A program made the translations under genes and the position numbers. From positions 14,584,856 through 14,648,855 of the forward strand of contig NC_051452.1 in assembly GCF_001649575.2 (NCBI RefSeq): a stretch of DNA of 64,000 nucleotides, written 5' to 3'. Origin of the DNA: Kryptolebias marmoratus. Its lineage: Eukaryota; Chordata; Actinopteri; Cyprinodontiformes; Rivulidae. The notes under the pieces were generated by a model. The model did not search any database and had not been told where the DNA came from. It saw nothing but the letters and a program-made list of their open reading frames with translations. Below, in pieces: positions 12,801 to 23,279 of this stretch; the first letter of the stretch is position 1; every line of letters begins with the position of its first letter.

Positions 12801-15675
12801 TTTCTTCTACTGTTCTCAGCCATAAATAGCTCTTTTTACGCAACTCTTTCAAGCCATGTCTGAGAGAGAGCCCTTCTGTTCATGCTGCAGTCACATGTAA
12901 AATCACCCAGGAGAAATGGCAGATAAAACCACTGCTGCTGTGCTTCTGAGCCAGCACAGACGGTAGTCACAGGGCAGAGTTGGTGAGTGAGTGTGATACA
13001 GGGGGCAGTGCCAGCTGTGCTTCACTCTAACGAACGACACTTTACTAGTTTCATAATGTTTAAAGCACACATCAACTTGATTGGCTCTTGTATGAGCGAC
13101 CAATGGCAGCTTAAAGGGAGATTCGTCTCTGTGGACATATCGCAAAAATCATGTGAAGGGGCTAATGTGTGGCATTAGTTCAAGTTACAAGCTTATTAAA
13201 TTGTGATATAAATGAGCAAACTTGCCAATTCCCTAATTCCTTCCCTGGTTGAAGGGTGCGGTTTAGGATGCAAAGGTTTCATGCCTAAAAACATTAGAGC
13301 CTGTCTTGGCTCTTCTTTGGTCCCAAACAACTGAATACAAATGTGAGCTCAAATGTTCTCACTGTTTTGCACCTTTTGTCGCTAGCAGGTTCTACAGAGA
13401 GTTCCCAAGTGCTTCTTGAGTAGCGAGAACATTGGTTAATCATGGTTCACCCCAGGGTTCTACACGGGTTCTTAAAATATTGTCAATGCACTTTTGTTTA
13501 GACTTTTTTCAGTTTAGAGCCAAATCTGCTATTTGCTTGAATTATTTATCACATCAAATTACCACCAGTGATACTTCTACCACAGTTTGAGAACCAAGGC
13601 TCTAAGACCAAATCAGCTTACCACAACACAATAATGTTTATGATTCACCAACTTAGCAAAAATTGTCCAGTCTATGTAATTAACTTACAAACCTAAGTAA
13701 CCTTTAGTGTTCTTGGGACAGCTAGTGAATATTGATGAACCTACACAAGTTGTGGCTACATGTAAAAGCTAGTAAAACACACACGCAAGTGCAAAAACAC
13801 ATAATTGCTAGAAACTTAGGCCACTGCCCTTGTAATTTTTTTTTTTTAATGGAGATTTTCTGTTGTGTTTGGACCTCTTGTCCACATCTAAGTTGAGTTT
13901 TCGATGAGAAAAACTGAGAAGTACAACGCTTTTTGGCAACAATGACATAGCAGCCTTTATAGCACATGGCAACTATTTCTTTGTGCTCTAGAAACCAAAA
14001 CAATAATGAGGTACGTTTTAGAGGTTTTTCTACATCTGTAACACTTTATTCTGATCTTGTTGCCATTAAACCATGATCATGTGCTGAAATGGTTCGTGAC
14101 TGAGAGGAAACTAAATTGCATCAACAAAGAAAGAAGTTTTAGGAAAACATCCAAGCTAAGTATGTTCTTCCTCTATATTTTGATATCTTTTTAATGTGGA
14201 TATTTTCGCCACCTAGTGGTGCAGGATGGGAATTAGACAAAGTAGTATAAACAGCGCCTTAAGTTATCGTTTTTAGATTTATATTAATAAGAATTTAATA
14301 AGTGTAAATTTTTCAAGAATTTTTGCTCATTGGTCCCACAAAGTCTGTCATCATTTTCCTAACAAAAGTCTCATAGCTAAACATTTTTATCAAAGTGTCA
14401 GAGAGGTTGCTTTATTTTTTTATAGCTTCACTAACTTTATTATGAACGATTGGAGCAAAAACAGGGTTGATTTTTGTTTCTAAACATAGAAGGACATGTA
14501 ATATGTCGATCACCCTGGGGTTTTCTGCATTTAGCTGAGTAAATATTAACACCACCAGCAGCAGATTCTGCAGTTTCTTACCACACATGACCAGCTCAGA
14601 CTGGCAGCTCATGTACTGCTGCTCCTGCTCTACACATTTGTATGTAATACTGATTTTTTTTTTTTTTGCCCCCCTCCTTCAGGTAGACCGCATGTCCTTC
14701 CCCTGTGGCTGCACCAAAGAAGGCTGCAGCAACAGCACAGGACGGCTGGAGTTCAACCCGGTCCGGGTGCGCACCCACTTCCTGCACACTATCATGAAGC
14801 TGGAGCTGGAGAAGAGCCACGACGAGCAGTATCAGCATCAGCAGACGGAGCAGCAGCTCGTAACCAATGGCAACGGTTACCATAGCGACACCACCTTTAT
14901 CCCACAGCAGCAGCCGCCGAACCCTCAGTCTGTGCAGATGAATGGGCCACTGCACGAACCCATCATGCAGCTCCAGAGCACAGGAGATTCAGATTTGCAC
15001 CTCGACGAAGAGGAGGAAGAGGACGAGGAAGACGAGGAGGAAGAGGACGATGACGAAGAGGAGGATGAAGCCTACGATGAAGATGGCAGCAGCGTTTGCA
15101 GCGGGCTGTCAGACTGCAGCACGCACAGCTTGGAAACTCTCGACCCTGAGGAGGGAGAGGAAGACGAGGAGGATGAGGAAGACGATGAGGATGATGAGGA
15201 AGAGGAAGAGGAGGAAGACTGGGACTGTTCATTGCATGGACTGAGTCCTCCGCCTTACCCTGTCCCACTTCCGTCTGTCCTGAGTTACTCTAACAGCACA
15301 CTTGTGAGCCTCAGTAGCCCCTTCCACAACAGCCCCCCCATGCAGCCCTACCACACAGACAGCTCTGTTCGCGACCCCCCAGCTTTCCTCAGCGAGAACC
15401 TGAACCCCATCCTCCCCTCAGTAGAGTCTGCACTGGAGTCTGACATCGGCAAGGAACTCCAGCGCCAAACTGAGCAGCAGAGCGTCCCCTGCCATTTCTC
15501 TGAGTCCACAACACTCCAGAGCTGCTCACATGTAGACACTCGTGAGTTCAACGCTGCCCTCACCTCCGCCGAGCAGCCTCGCTCGCTCCAGAACAATCCA
15601 GACTGTCGTGACTCACAGACGGAGGGACTGCAGAGGCATGGAGGTGCCAGTCAAACAGCATCAGAGAACGTCTGA
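9678..15675 (+). CDS. csrnp3: csrnp3: cysteine/serine-rich nuclear protein 3, complete (4 coding exons)
   Basis: Joined coding exons 9678-9825, 11963-12219, 12329-12625 and 14683-15675 total 1695 nt, or 564 codons plus TGA, in one frame with GT-AG introns. The start [11 protein letters not shown] is the conserved CSRNP/AXUD1 N-terminus. Domains in order: a Ser/Asp-rich N-terminus; a basic conserved block with NVHF and [12 protein letters not shown] (about 55-80); KNGTV and [13 protein letters not shown] (about 138-160); a Cys-rich region at about 211-249 ([30 protein letters not shown]); [17 protein letters not shown] (about 262-278); two acidic Glu/Asp tracts near 340-365 and 391-413; and a Ser/Pro-rich C-terminus. 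From the family, CSRNP proteins are nuclear, Axin-induced transcriptional activators that bind DNA; here that is inferred from homology. Length is near that of the mammalian protein (about 585 aa). Choice of CSRNP3 over CSRNP1/2 rests on overall resemblance and the adjacent sodium-channel gene. Confidence 0.93.
10505..11542 (+). mobile_element. Mariner-like element with decayed transposase
   Basis: Left TTTGCAAATCTCATAAAG and right GGGTTTATGAGATTTG are inverted. The interior (about 10820-11400) follows the plus-strand transposase order of the family at 2215-2676, including GATGGGCAAAGG, AATAGTGGAACAACTTCAG and GATGGTATGGGGGTGCATTA. Frames are broken. It lies inside csrnp3 coding intron 1. Confidence 0.78.
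11963..12219 (+). CDS. csrnp3: csrnp3 coding exon 2
   Basis: Acceptor AG at 11961-11962 is followed by CC, which completes a Ser codon with the T of exon 1. It encodes the highly conserved [10 protein letters not shown] and [11 protein letters not shown] block and ends [10 protein letters not shown]. The donor is GTCAGT at 12220, weaker than consensus but phase 0 and family-consistent. Reading through the donor gives only eight more residues before a stop. Confidence 0.9.
12329..12625 (+). CDS. csrnp3: csrnp3 coding exon 3
   Basis: Follows acceptor TTCCAG and is separated from exon 2 by an intron of only 109 nt. It encodes LTKNGTV through CSLAGIKCQ, 99 codons in phase 0, including [10 protein letters not shown] and the first half of the Cys-rich region. 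Donor GTAAAT at 12626. Confidence 0.92.
12626..14682 (+). other. csrnp3: csrnp3 intron 3 (last intron)
   Basis: A GT-AG intron of about 2.06 kb. No gene, RNA or clear mobile element was recognised inside it. A T-run and C/T tract precede the acceptor. Confidence 0.75.
14683..15675 (+). CDS. csrnp3: csrnp3 coding exon 4 (stop codon)
   Basis: Acceptor CTTCAG ends at 14682 after a long T/C tract. It encodes [15 protein letters not shown], completing the Cys-rich region, then [16 protein letters not shown], the two GAG/GAC-rich acidic tracts (about 14998-15080 and 15150-15218), a Pro/Ser/Thr-rich tail, and TGA at 15673-15675. Such a large terminal exon is usual for the family. Confidence 0.93.
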   Translation, partial: VDRMSFPCGCTKEGCSNSTGRLEFNPVRVRTHFLHTIMKLELEKSHDEQYQHQQTEQQLVTNGNGYHSDTTFIPQQQPPNPQSVQMNGPLHEPIMQLQSTGDSDLHLDEEEEEDEEDEEEEDDDEEEDEAYDEDGSSVCSGLSDCSTHSLETLDPEEGEEDEEDEEDDEDDEEEEEEEDWDCSLHGLSPPPYPVPLPSVLSYSNSTLVSLSSPFHNSPPMQPYHTDSSVRDPPAFLSENLNPILPSVESALESDIGKELQRQTEQQSVPCHFSESTTLQSCSHVDTREFNAALTSAEQPRSLQNNPDCRDSQTEGLQRHGGASQTASENV

Positions 15676-16115
15676 TGCTTCGGATCAGTTCTTTAGTCAA
15701 GAATTCAAATAAGAGTTGATAAGTGCACTTGGAAAGAGAGTTACACATTTTAACCCTGAAGGCTCAAAGAAGTAATAGCATTTTAGGTAGTCTCTCATCA
15801 AACCGTTCTAAGACTGTTGGTTAGGACAGTTTCAAACTCTAAAAATAAAAATAATACTACAGTGCTCCTGTCTGTTTCCTCGTAACGACACAATATAGGT
15901 TGTTCTAAAGTCCTCGGTCCTTACCGCATGTTTGCTAGCTGTGGTTAGCATCTGTGACAAATCAAAAAAAGATTTTGAGGTGCTTGTATTGTTTCATTGT
16001 TTTCCTGTGCTGCTGTTGCCGCTGAATGCTAATCTTTATTGCATGTGTTCAGTTTACAGAAGATGTTTCATGGCTTGCACATTCTGTACAATAAAAAGTA
16101 AAATAAAATAAACGG
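15676..16115 (+). other. csrnp3: csrnp3 3' UTR with polyadenylation signals
   Basis: Non-coding sequence after the stop. AATAAA occurs at 16090-16095 and again at 16102-16107 and 16107-16112, so cleavage is expected about 10-30 nt beyond. Later AATAAA copies (for example near 16274) could give longer forms. Confidence 0.55.
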
Positions 16116-16687
16116 TGTCACCTGCACAAATGTATAACTTTTACTGTCAACATAGAAATATATGAAATTGACTTCATGTTTCAGGACACATTGTTTCATT
16201 GCCAATATTTTAGCAGTATGGCTATCTTTATTGAACGAACTGTTTTAGTGACAAATTCCTTTGTTAAAGCCATAATAAATATTTCTATCTTGAACCTGTT
16301 TCTTTACAGCTTTCTCTTTATAACACGCATAAGTTTTGTAATGCAAAATGCTAATTAGCTCACAAAAAGGTTAGCAACTAGCTTGTAGAAATGGCAAAAT
16401 TAATGTCAAAATTTTCTGAGTAAAGGGAATTCATTTCTTCAGAAACATAAACTAAAATTGTATAAATACACAGTAAATATTGTATTTTTGGTTAAATAAA
16501 AAAACAAAATCATTTTAAAGAAATGGTTCGCATTTTTAGTTCCTTACTAAATAAAGGAAGTAGTTGTTTGCTAACAGGTTATCCATATTTTCAAAATCTG
16601 ATAGAGTTCCAGTGTTAACAGAGTTTGTTTTTGTTTCCTCTAACAATACATTGCTAATATTTTAACCTATATTATGTTCATCATAAA
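16116..16687. other. Intergenic, nothing seen
   Basis: AT-rich sequence after the csrnp3 polyadenylation signals. No gene or element was recognised; part may belong to a longer csrnp3 3' UTR. Confidence 0.5.
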
Positions 16688-16972
16688 GCCAGCTCTGTGG
16701 CCATGTGGTAGAGTGTCAGCCCTGAAACTGGGAGGTTGTGGGTTCAGTCCCTGGCCGGGTCATACCAAAGACTATAAAAATGGGACCCATTGCCACCCTG
16801 CTTGACACTCAGCATTAAGGGTTGGAATTGGGGGGGTGGGTTAGATCACCAAATGATTCCTGAGCGTGGCACCGCTGCTGTTCACTGCTCCCTCAGGGGA
16901 TGGGTCAAATGTGGAGAACAAATTTCGCACACTCAGGTGTGTGACAATCAGTGGATCTTTCTTTCATGATCA
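16688..16972 (+). mobile_element. tRNA-derived SINE
   Basis: The 5' part carries pol III-like box A (GTGGCCATGTGGTAGAG) and box B (GGTTGTGGGTTCAGTCCC) at tRNA-like spacing. The body includes CCCTGGCCGGGTCATACC and TGATTCCTGAGCG, and the 3' end is GTGTGTGACAATCAGTGG. This structure is common in fish genomes. Confidence 0.75.
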
Positions 16973-17149
16973 AAATTTTGCCATTTTATTAACTTGTAAA
17001 ATGTTTGGCCTCATGTAGTCCAAGACTTATCAGGTAGCCTAACACTAAAGATGCACAAAATTGTTCTAAATTTGGTTTAGGCTGAACAAGAGTGTGTTTG
17101 GTTCAAAATCAGTTCAAAGTACTTGCAAAAGAATGCTTGCCTTGACTAT

Positions 17150-17505
17150 CCTATATATCCATCCATCCATCCTCTATCGCTTATCTGTGGTCGGGACGCT
17201 GGGGCTGTAGGTCCAGGAGACGAACCCAGACTTCCCTCTCCCCAGCGACACTCTCCAGCTCCTCCTGGGGGATCGCAAGGCATTCCCAGGCCAGAGAGGA
17301 TACATAATCCCTCCACTGAGTTCTGGGTCTGTTCTCAGTGAGACATGCCCAAAAAACACTGAAGGAAGGTGTCCAGATGGCATCCTAATCAGATGTCCGA
17401 ACCACCTCAGAGCAGTGGCTCTACTCTGAGCTCCTCCCGGATGACAGCTCCTCACCTTATGTCTAAGGCTACCCTACGAAGGAAGCTCATTTCAGCCACT
17501 TGTAT
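17150..17505 (-). mobile_element. Non-LTR retrotransposon 3' fragment
   Basis: Minus strand encodes the end of a LINE polyprotein (RWFGHLIRMPSGHLPSVFFG). The (ATCC)n stretch at 17157-17172 would be its 3' microsatellite tail. Related fragments lie at 41383-41600 and 59285-59690. The clade was not assigned. Confidence 0.7.
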
Positions 17506-17740
17506 ATCAAACACTCCTGATCAAAATCTTAAGGCCAGTCAAAAAATTGCAAGAATTTGCATTTTGCACTATTGGATCTTAAGAAGGTTCTAAGTAGAGC
17601 TTCACAATGTTAAAGGAAGAAATCAGCGTAAGAGACAAAAACTTAATTTTTTTTAAAGCAGGGAATTAATTGAAAACTGCATTTACACTCAAACATGATT
17701 TTGTCAGCTGATCAAAAGTTTAAGACCATAGCTCAAAAAA

Positions 17741-18721
17741 NNNNNNNNNNNNNNNNNNNNNNNNNNNNNNNNNNNNNNNNNNNNNNNNNNNNNNNNNNNN
17801 NNNNNNNNNNNNNNNNNNNNNNNNNNNNNNNNNNNNNNNNNNNNNNNNNNNNNNNNNNNNNNNNNNNNNNNNNNNNNNNNNNNNNNNNNNNNNNNNNNNN
17901 NNNNNNNNNNNNNNNNNNNNNNNNNNNNNNNNNNNNNNNNNNNNNNNNNNNNNNNNNNNNNNNNNNNNNNNNNNNNNNNNNNNNNNNNNNNNNNNNNNNN
18001 NNNNNNNNNNNNNNNNNNNNNNNNNNNNNNNNNNNNNNNNNNNNNNNNNNNNNNNNNNNNNNNNNNNNNNNNNNNNNNNNNNNNNNNNNNNNNNNNNNNN
18101 NNNNNNNNNNNNNNNNNNNNNNNNNNNNNNNNNNNNNNNNNNNNNNNNNNNNNNNNNNNNNNNNNNNNNNNNNNNNNNNNNNNNNNNNNNNNNNNNNNNN
18201 NNNNNNNNNNNNNNNNNNNNNNNNNNNNNNNNNNNNNNNNNNNNNNNNNNNNNNNNNNNNNNNNNNNNNNNNNNNNNNNNNNNNNNNNNNNNNNNNNNNN
18301 NNNNNNNNNNNNNNNNNNNNNNNNNNNNNNNNNNNNNNNNNNNNNNNNNNNNNNNNNNNNNNNNNNNNNNNNNNNNNNNNNNNNNNNNNNNNNNNNNNNN
18401 NNNNNNNNNNNNNNNNNNNNNNNNNNNNNNNNNNNNNNNNNNNNNNNNNNNNNNNNNNNNNNNNNNNNNNNNNNNNNNNNNNNNNNNNNNNNNNNNNNNN
18501 NNNNNNNNNNNNNNNNNNNNNNNNNNNNNNNNNNNNNNNNNNNNNNNNNNNNNNNNNNNNNNNNNNNNNNNNNNNNNNNNNNNNNNNNNNNNNNNNNNNN
18601 NNNNNNNNNNNNNNNNNNNNNNNNNNNNNNNNNNNNNNNNNNNNNNNNNNNNNNNNNNNNNNNNNNNNNNNNNNNNNNNNNNNNNNNNNNNNNNNNNNNN
18701 NNNNNNNNNNNNNNNNNNNNN
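17741..18721. other. Assembly gap (N)
   Basis: 981 undetermined bases. Frames drawn through it are artefacts. Confidence 0.99.
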
Positions 18722-18774
18722 CAGCTCAACAATCCTACCACGTTCAAAGTCAGTGAGCTTTATTGCTTTTGCCG
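18722..18774 (-). pseudogene. Tc1-like transposase N-terminus, cut by gap
   Basis: Encodes AKAIKLTDFERGRIVEL, resembling the first helix-turn-helix of Tc1 transposases (TDFERGRIV). The remainder is unsequenced, so intactness is unknown. Confidence 0.65.
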
Positions 18775-19385
18775 TCAGGAGGTCTTGACAGTGTAAAGAC
18801 TTGACAGAAAATGACATGGAATCCAGATTTTTGCACAGCTTTTGGCTTTTAAAGACTATAGTCTTAAACTTTTGATCAGTAAACTTTTGAGTGTAAATGC
18901 AGTTTGCAGAAAATTCCCTGCTCAAAAGTTCTTGTCTCTTGCACTGATTTTTCCTTTAACATTGTGAAGCTCTACTTAGAACCTTCTTAAGATCCAATAG
19001 TGCAAAATGCAAATTCTTGGAATTTTTTGACTGGTCTTAAGATTTTGATCAGGAGTGTATGTCCAAACCCAAAACCTAGCTGAATGAGTAAAACATTGCT
19101 CAGCTTTAGCTGGTTTGCTAAATGTTGGCTGACTCACTTTAGTGAGTCATCAGTCTATCAATACAAATATAATCACATATCATCAACAGCCTTTTCTGTC
19201 AGACTTCTGAACTAAGATCAGCTCATGATGAGAAGGGACATAGCCTTTTTTGTCAAACCTTGGAAACAACTATGTGTGTGAGCTTGATTTTAGAGCTCAA
19301 AGTAGGTGTTAAGGATGACTCTTGGCCACTACCTAAAATTTTAAATCTGTAAAATTAAGTCATAGCCATTTTTTTACGCCCATCC

Positions 19386-20230
19386 TCAGACAGAATGCAA
19401 TGTGGTCTGGTGTCGTCCGTCCTTCTGTCTGTCTGTGGATAATTTCTTCTCCGAGCTCTAAACTGATAACCCTTTAACACAGAAATGTCAAATTGCATAG
19501 CTGGACATCTCACAGGTCAAGGATGATCCTCATTGATTTCAAGTTCATGGGGTCAAAGGTCAAGGTCACAGGTTAAAACCTTGTCTAAGCTCCAGCTTGA
19601 CATCTGAGTAACATAGAAATTTCAAACGCTTTGTTCTCTACATCTGTCCATCCAGGAATGTACGCAGTAGGTTGTCCACAAATGTTTTGGATAGAAAATG
19701 TCCACGTTGGATCTTATTTGTATTAAGACCCCTTCAACCAAAGAAATTTTGAGTGGTGCCTGTGAAGTCTACAGTACTACTCTGATGATGAAATGGTTTG
19801 GATAGGCTGGTAGTCATCAGCAGGTAAGGTCTTCACGCTGCAAATGACAGTAGCACTTTCATGTTAATTAGCTGAACTGTTTGTCAATTTACACCATGCA
19901 TGACGTCCTGATCAGTGACATTATCCTTTCACCCCACCTCCACCTCATATATACTTAACAGACATGTATGCAGGAGTGTTGGGTGGGGGAATTCATCTGA
20001 TAATTTACTAACGGGTGTATTATATATCGTTGGAAGGAGTTTTGTTGTGTTGGCTAAGGTCAATTAGCTGTGGCAGCCATCTTGAATCAGGCTGACTCCA
20101 AATTTAATCAGCTGTAGATGTACATTAACTGGTTACTTTCTCAGAGTTTCATTAAAAAAACAAATCTGTCTAGTGGTTCATGAGATGTTTTGCAAACATG
20201 AAAGACAAACAAACACTTGTACAAACATGC
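19386..20230. repeat. Unclassified interspersed repeat
   Basis: Contains GGTCAAGGTCACAGGTTAAA, then GGCAGCCATCTTGAATCAGG and TCATGAGATGTTTTGC, phrases that recur inverted near 56225-56960 (AAGATGGCTGCCACAGC). No coding sequence or termini recognised. Confidence 0.5.
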
Positions 20231-21340
20231 ACAAAAACGTTAGCGCCTTTTGCCTTAAACTTGCTGACCAGCTACTTAAAATTTAAAACAGCTATGTCAA
20301 TAAAATAAATAAATAAATATTATCTTAGTACGAATATAAAAATTTGGAAATACATCTGTTATAGGTTGTCTGTTAATCATAATTTTACAGCTCTCAGGAC
20401 AGGACTCTGACAATCTCCACAAACACCACAGTACTCTTTAAAACTACAATTTTCTGTGCATTTTTCAGTTGTACGTAGCTGAGTTAGGTGCTTCATAGCT
20501 GAAGGACAAACTTTCCAAATATAATTTAGGTCTTGAGGTCACTGATCAGTTGTTCAGCTTTACAGTAAAAGCTGAAAAATGGACCCGTGAGGCACCTTTT
20601 TATAATTTTGAACAAAAGAACTTTGTTTTCCAACCAGCAGATGGCAGCTTGCTTTTTAATAAGCCAACATTTTTTTAGTTGGAACTGACATTAACCAAAA
20701 TGTAGGAAGTTTTATCTGTGTTATTTTGTAACTAGTTCTTTCTGCTTCAGGAAAATCTGTGACATAACATCTGTTCCAAACTAATAATCACACAGGGAAC
20801 ACTTAAAGCATCAGCGCCTGTCATTCACGGGACTATTAGAGGAGATAAATCCCTGCCACCCTGCTGTGTTTTCTACCTTCTACACACCAGCCGGGCTGGG
20901 ATGTTGTTGCACGTTTAAGCCTCCGGGGAGCACTGCTGAGCCACTCACCGAATCTCGCCTGAGTTTGAGTGAGGCACAGATCAGACCAGGGCAGGTGGAA
21001 GCTTTTTGTCATTTATGTAAAGATGTAGCTTTTTATGACTCACAGCATAACCACATAATAATGAGAGTCCACAGCAGGTGCTGCGTACAATAGGAGCTTA
21101 AATGTAAAGCCGGCAGCGCTTTATGATCCTCTAACAATATGTTCAGCACAGGTTTCATGAGAGAACACAAGGCCATCGCTTGACCTTCTCCCTTTTCTTA
21201 TATAATCCATTCAACAAGATATTCTGTGGGGAAGAGGAGGGAAGGGAGTGCCTATTTGTCTTTTTTTCCCCCCACGCAAGGTATTATGGGTAAGCCAGCT
21301 CAGGAGCAGTGATCAATCACAAGCAGTGGAGCTGTGATGT
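20231..21340. other. Intergenic, nothing assigned
   Basis: No gene or mobile element was recognised. The segment 20990-21080 is less AT-rich and less simple in sequence than its surroundings and could be a conserved non-coding block, but this cannot be judged without alignment. Confidence 0.4.
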
Positions 21341-21343
21341 TCG

Positions 21344-21356
21344 GTTGCCAGGCAAC
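21344..21356. promoter_or_regulatory. RFX-type X-box palindrome
   Basis: GTTGCCAGGCAAC is a near-perfect inverted repeat of GTTGCC, the recognition form of RFX winged-helix factors. It lies in a GC-richer segment (about 21200-21640) between the two convergent genes, some 6 kb from each stop codon. Confidence 0.45.
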
Positions 21357-21412
21357 AGCGAAAAAGGAGAAGGAGGAGAGGCGAAGCGCTGAGAGGAGGG
21401 GAGGTTGTTCAG

Positions 21413-21476
21413 GGTGGGGGTGGGAATGGGNNNNNNNNNNNNNNNNNGTGGGAATGGGGTGGGGGGTGGGGGGTGT
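21413..21476. repeat. G-rich tract spanning a 17-N gap
   Basis: Repeated GGGGTGGGAATGGG units flank N at 21431-21447, followed by GGGGTGGGGGGTGGGGGGTG. Several G-runs of three or more on one strand could fold as a G-quadruplex, which may be why assembly failed. Confidence 0.7.
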
Positions 21477-21765
21477 CTCAGCAGCTCACCTCTGTCTGCT
21501 TCCAGGCTCTTAAAGCACGAGACGTCTCCTGGACCCGGATGTGGTCAGGGAGAACACTCAGTCCCTACCACACACAGGGACAGGACTCCACATGGAGACA
21601 AAACTACTCCATTATTTTGCTTTTTATCCTCCTGACTGCTTTAAAGTAAACAAGATAGGAGTTTCACAGAAAGTGCAGTCTAAATGCTGGGTACTGACAA
21701 GTTGACTGAAAGTGGTTTGAAAAGCTGAAATTGAATTTTTTTATTGTTACATTGATCAAAGCAAT

Positions 21766-22260
21766 AGCTACAGGCTAAAGTAATCTAAACATAAGCTGAA
21801 ATAAGCTAAACAAAGCTAAAATAAGTTAAGCAACAGCTACATGCTAAAATAAGCTAAAATATGCTAAACATAAGCTAAAAAAGCTAAACAAAGCTAATAT
21901 AAACTAAACAATGGCTGCAGACTAAAATAAGCCAAACAAAAGCTAAAACTAAAGAAGGCCACAAGCTAAAATAAGCTAAAAAAAGCTAAACTAAGCAAAA
22001 CAAAAGCTGCAAGCTAAAATTAGCTAAATGAAGCTAAAACTAAAATAAACAAAACAAAAGCCAGTGCTAAAATAAGCTAAAGAAAAGCTACAAGCTAAAA
22101 TAAGCTAAACAAGAGTTGGTGGCCATAATTAGGGGAAACAGTAGCTAATAGCAAAAGCCACCAAAAATGATAGCTAAAACCAGAGACCAGCAAAATGGTA
22201 GCAAAAGGGTAGCTAAAAGCTAAGACTGGCAAAAACAGTGGCTAAAAGCCAGGAATTTAG
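21766..22260. repeat. Degenerate AGCTAAA-rich tract
   Basis: Dozens of AAGCTAAAATAAGCTAAAC-like units with drifting spacing, a decayed minisatellite-like array. Same motif, opposite strand, at 8270-8620. Confidence 0.8.
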
Positions 22261-23279
22261 CAAATATAGTGAAGTAGATTTCAAAAAGCACAAAATATTT
22301 TGAGGATTTGAATGGTTTTCCATTCATTTAAATGAGGAATAAAATGTAAATAGTCAAATATTTCAAAAATTATCAAAGATACAAAAACAAAAGGTCATCA
22401 CCGTAACATCCTGAATGAGCTGAACGTTCATTCAGGAAAATAGCTGAAGGTACTACAGTCCAAAAACAACAGGAAAACAGTGTGAACGCTGACCTGACAT
22501 TACTAAATTTGTATTATTCTCCATTATTCTCCTTCTGTTTTTGTCAGTATTCTTATAACTGAACCTTCAGCAAGAAGCAGTAAATAAAGCACTGAAGCAC
22601 TCCTTACTATTTGTTCGTATTTTTCTGTTACTGTTATTACTTTTGATTCACATCTCTGTTTGCAGCTTTGCAAAATTTCATATCAAAAATACAACAAAAG
22701 GGCATCTCGGTTGGGAATAGTGTGGTCTGATTTTAGGTAGCAGTACATTATACAGCTTGGACGGAATTCTTGGTTCTAATTTTCTCCTGCGTTGGTAAAA
22801 CAATTTGCAAAAGGATCCACCAGTTCCACCCACAGTCAGAGGCTGCTGACCCAGATTCCCAGTCATCTCCTCAACCCTAAAACACATCAGACTCAAGTAC
22901 AGCTTCAGATCCTCCCTTCACACTCAATGAATGCATCTTTCATGTCAAATGTGCTTCCCAAAATAGGTTTATTTTGGAAAATCTAGATTTTGTGTTTTGC
23001 GGCCACATCTTTGGTAATAACAAAAAAGAAAGAAAAAAAAATGCCACTTGTCACATTTTGCAAATGTACACAGTAAACTGTAACGTGGACTCGAACCACA
23101 TGAATGATCCTGCTCAACCTGGAAAGCAACCATACTTTGTTTTTTTTTAAATCACGACCTGAAATGTTTCTCACAGAAAAATAACTTTAATTAAAAACCT
23201 TTTGAACAAAGGAAAAACAAAACAAAACAAACAAACAAACAAAAAAAGATAGAACAAAAGGAAAAAAAACAAGCAATTA
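22261..23279. other. Intergenic, nothing seen
   Basis: AT-rich spacer with A-runs near 23215-23290. No gene or recognisable element. Confidence 0.5.

Larger units (their letters stand above)
17511..19058 (-). mobile_element. Tc1-like element with long inverted repeats, interior lost in an assembly gap
   Basis: Left arm (17511-17735) and right arm (18776-19058) are inverted copies ending CACTCCTGATCAAAATCTTA and its complement. Between them is a run of N (17741-18721). The side next to the gap encodes the start of a Tc1-type transposase on the minus strand. The right arm matches 1-293. Confidence 0.85.

Noticed and set aside
14942..15268. Open frames on both strands opposite or out of frame with the acidic tract of csrnp3
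   Set aside because: They arise from GAG/GAC repeats in the real frame and have low-complexity Arg/Lys or Pro/His products.
16688..16972. A functional tRNA gene at the SINE head
   Set aside because: Box A and B resemble a tRNA, but the cloverleaf does not close and the sequence continues into a SINE body.
17695..18925. Long open frames of about 350-400 codons across 17695-18925
   Set aside because: They are made of undetermined bases (N at 17741-18721). Only the short minus-strand piece 18722-18774 carries real coding similarity.
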